In this document: positions 61,589-64,000 of the stretch, in pieces | Position numbering within the stretch: position 1 is the stretch's first letter | Layout of the letters: the number at the start of each line of letters is the position of its first letter | Assembly: GCF_023343835.1 (NCBI RefSeq) | Contig: NC_064435.1 | Coordinates: 64,242,134-64,306,133 of the forward strand | Length of the DNA: 64,000 nucleotides | DNA from: Lagopus muta | Taxonomy: Eukaryota > Chordata > Aves > Galliformes > Phasianidae | Reading direction: 5' to 3' | Notes under the pieces: model-generated | The model's database searches: none | What the model was told of the DNA's origin: nothing | What the model saw: the letters and a program-made list of their open reading frames with translations, nothing else | Program-made: the position numbers and the translations under genes

Positions 61589-62508
61589 AGCAGGTCATAC
61601 AATATCCCCTTTTCCTGTTTTGGGTTTCTTTTTTTTTGAGTTTTTTTCTTTCACAATTTGAACAGATAAAAAAGATAATCCCATTTTTTAAACTACTCAT
61701 TAGACTAATGAAGGGAAGGTGATGTCTGTAAGGTATTTAATAAAGTTTCTTTTCTCCTTTTAGCTCATGTTGTTTTTACTATGCAGACATCTTTAGAGGA
61801 TTGTTTTTTTTTCTTTGGGTTAGAGTCTTACTAGCTTTGAGGAGATGTAGAGGATGCAAGGGGGGAACAGGTTCTGACAAGCAGTGTTGTTTTTGTATTA
61901 TGAAAGTTGTTCTGTATGATGGAGATCTGAGGAGGTTTTCAATATTTGTACCACATCTGTTGTCACATGACCAGAAACAGAATATGAGATAGGTGTAGCT
62001 AACAGTGATAACAGTGAGCAGATTGTTTTTGGATGTTTCCTTGCTGGGATTTGATGAGTAGATCTTTACTGGAAAATATTCGCCTATGATCATGCTTGTG
62101 TATGTTTAGCCTGCTGCACTCTGGAGATTAACTGAAGGGTGGGGAAATAAAGCAGAGCACACTTTTTACATACCCAGAATTAGATTGCCTACTTGCCAAG
62201 GAGATGTTTTGTCCAAAGGGCAGAGCTGCTCTGTGGTTTCTGGGACAAGTCATAGTGAGCAGTCAGATGATGCACTGCTTTTTGTTTGATAGAACAGTTG
62301 AAATCTTTCAAAAAAGTTATCCAGTTTTCCTCAGGATTGTGAAGCAATATCCTGGGGAAAACATTTTTGTAATGAAAACAGCCTTTCTGTTGAAATAAAA
62401 TCAAGTGCAGTGTTGCTACTGCTCTGGCTAACGGGGCTGTTGTGACTGATTTCATTCATCTTTTTATGGTATTGGAAGTACTGGTTAAATCCAAATAATA
62501 ATTTAAAA

Positions 62509-62522
62509 AAATATATATATAT
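62509..62522. repeat. (AT)n microsatellite
   Basis: About seven AT units after an A run. Confidence 0.85.
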
Positions 62523-62674
62523 GGGAAAAAGAAAACTAACAACACACACACAAAAAAAACAATGAAACCAACAAAGGAGCAATAGAAAGAGAACAACAGA
62601 GATGCAGCCCTGATACCAGAAGAGATGAAGCTTCAGAGCAACACAGAAAGTAATCAGCACTCAGGTTTTTTGTG

Positions 62675-62693
62675 TTTTTTTTTTTTTTTTTTT
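62675..62693. repeat. Poly(T) run of 19
   Basis: Nineteen T, preceded by TTTTTTGTG. Free-standing homopolymer. Confidence 0.9.
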
Positions 62694-63660
62694 CTATTGT
62701 GGAAAGATCTTTCTTTTGGTTTGTGAGAGAAGGATTTCTCATGACTTACTTTTGAAGCAGGCACGAGAAAGGGCAGCCACTGGGAACCTGGGTCTGATAA
62801 GTGCAGATAAGAACAAGGCCAGTATATAAGATGCCTCAACTCTATATATTATGCCAAATCTAGATGATCTGTTTGTTCTTTTTTACTCTAAATGCCAAGT
62901 CTCACAGGCCAGATAGTTGCTAGAGCTGAAATGAAAGTGTGTGTAAGAACAGAAAGGTACATTTTTAGAAGTGCCTTGCTGTGCATGTAGACCTGAGCAG
63001 AAGAGTCAGTTAACTGTTTGGCAGTCCTGTGCTAGTTTTTAAAGAGCATAGAAGGATTACAGACACAAACTGTGACAGCATGTTAGCTATGGACACAGCT
63101 GTAGAAATATGTTTCTAGGCAAATTATTTGCCGAGTGCTTGGTAAATCAACAACATAGCTGGAGGGATTTGTGGCACAAAGAGCACAAGGTGCAAAGCTA
63201 CAGAAAGGGATCTTTAATTTACAGCATGAGCAGTCCTGTGGTTAATGTAAGTAGCACAATCCATTCCAGGGTGATCTAGCATTAGAGGAAAAAATAACAC
63301 TGCAGAGGGCAGGCAGCCCTGAGTCTTGGCAGGTGCAAGTGCTGGGGAGAATTCATTAGCCTTTGAGTTATAGCTGGATTTGGGTTTGCAGGTTTCCTTG
63401 GACTGGGTGGAAGCTAACAGATGCTTGTCTTAAAGGAGCTGTCAAGTGTGCTCACCTTGGATGGGAGAACCTACTGGAGGCTGGAATGCTGTTTTGTCAA
63501 AATGTTTTCATGCTTATGATCTCTGCCTCTGCTGTACTTCCTGCACCCTCTTCTCATGCCAGTGGAGTTGTGTTGAGTGAAACTGGGGGATATAGGCACC
63601 TCAGTACGGGCTGTGCCCTTACTGTTGGGTTACTGTTTCATAGGATCTGAACCAGGCTCA

Positions 63661-64000
63661 TAGAGCAGGGTGCAGATGACAGGCTTCTGCAACAATCCCA
63701 AAATGGCCAGGGGTGAACCGGAGTCCAACCTGGAGCAGCAAGAGTTGGAACTGGTGCTCAGGCTGCAGTGTGGGCCCAAAGCCTGTCCAGGAGAACAGAC
63801 CTGAGATGGGGCAGGAGAGGAGCTGCCTGCAAGGCTGGTGCTGGGTGGGAGCCTCTGGTTAATGGTCAGGGAAGCAGGTCGGGGTCTTCACCCAGGTTCC
63901 TGGGACTGTGAAAGTCTGAGGACCCTGACAGGAATTGGAGAACAGGGTGTCTTTCATTGGTGCGGTCACACAAAGGCAGGGCCCTTGGGTCTCAGCTGCA
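63661..64000. other. GC-richer right edge, unclassified
   Basis: The last 340 bases are richer in G and C than the preceding DNA, with repeated CCTGGAGCAGC, CCAGGAG and CAGGTTCC-like words. No CpG island is evident, since CpG is still sparse. It might be the start of a repeat or an exon-bearing region that continues outside the window. Confidence 0.35.

Larger units (their letters stand above)
61166..63660. other. Unique DNA with low-complexity tracts
   Basis: After the CR1 stack: an RFX-type palindrome at 61575-61588, AT repeats at about 62509-62522, AC repeats at about 62541-62552 and T19 at 62675-62693. No transposon, RNA gene or domain-bearing frame seen. Confidence 0.55.

Noticed and set aside
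1..64000. CRISPR array, bacterial operon, tRNA or rRNA genes
   Set aside because: No regularly spaced repeats, no Shine-Dalgarno-led gene series and no recognisable tRNA or rRNA sequence; the CR1 content shows an avian genome.

Overview
This window reads as ordinary nuclear DNA from a bird, most likely a galliform (chicken-like) genome. The main evidence is a dozen copies of the CR1 LINE, the dominant avian retrotransposon. They are recognisable by the 3' tail motif ATTCTATGATTCT, by the GGTTGGAAAAGACCTT-type 3' segment, and by fragments of CR1 ORF2 protein. I saw no bacterial-style gene arrangement, no SINE family and no CpG island. No protein-coding gene can be supported. Every open frame is short, lacks a recognisable domain, or is a broken piece of CR1. 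The window is best read as intergenic DNA or the inside of a large intron.

Layout: 1-3258 is AT-rich unique DNA with low-complexity A runs. A CR1 3' fragment lies at 3259-3505. From 3506 to 14712 is repeat-poor sequence with one candidate cryptic exon (4705-4756) and small hairpins. Two short head-to-head CR1 tails lie at 14713-15140 and another CR1 tail at about 18845. Two short, perfect hairpins lie at 19228-19254 and 20838-20876. A CR1 pair in inverted orientation occupies 23272-23710 (+) and 24857-26836 (-); the second is the longest copy, with remnants of the endonuclease end and the reverse transcriptase. A further minus CR1 lies at 28949-29430. Then come about 10.6 kb (29431-40017) with no recognisable transposon, a possible solo LTR (about 40018-40350), and two old CR1 copies (41050-41692 minus, 44380-45064 plus). 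After these, about 13.8 kb (45065-58917) again lacks recognisable transposons. The 3' part of the window holds a stack of three CR1 elements (58918-61165), then unique DNA with a palindromic RFX-type site, low-complexity tracts and a GC-richer right edge.

The most interesting structure is the 58.9-61.2 kb stack. An old minus-strand CR1 is interrupted by two separate plus-strand CR1 insertions. The first sits tail-to-tail with its host and makes a long imperfect palindrome. Inside the old host, a segment of about 39 bp carrying the FADD reverse-transcriptase motif lies on the opposite strand to its flanks. This is a microinversion bounded by a perfect 8-bp inverted repeat. Several other near-perfect hairpins in the window could be footprints of a similar template-switching process. 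I found no previously undescribed multi-gene system; the novelty here is structural.
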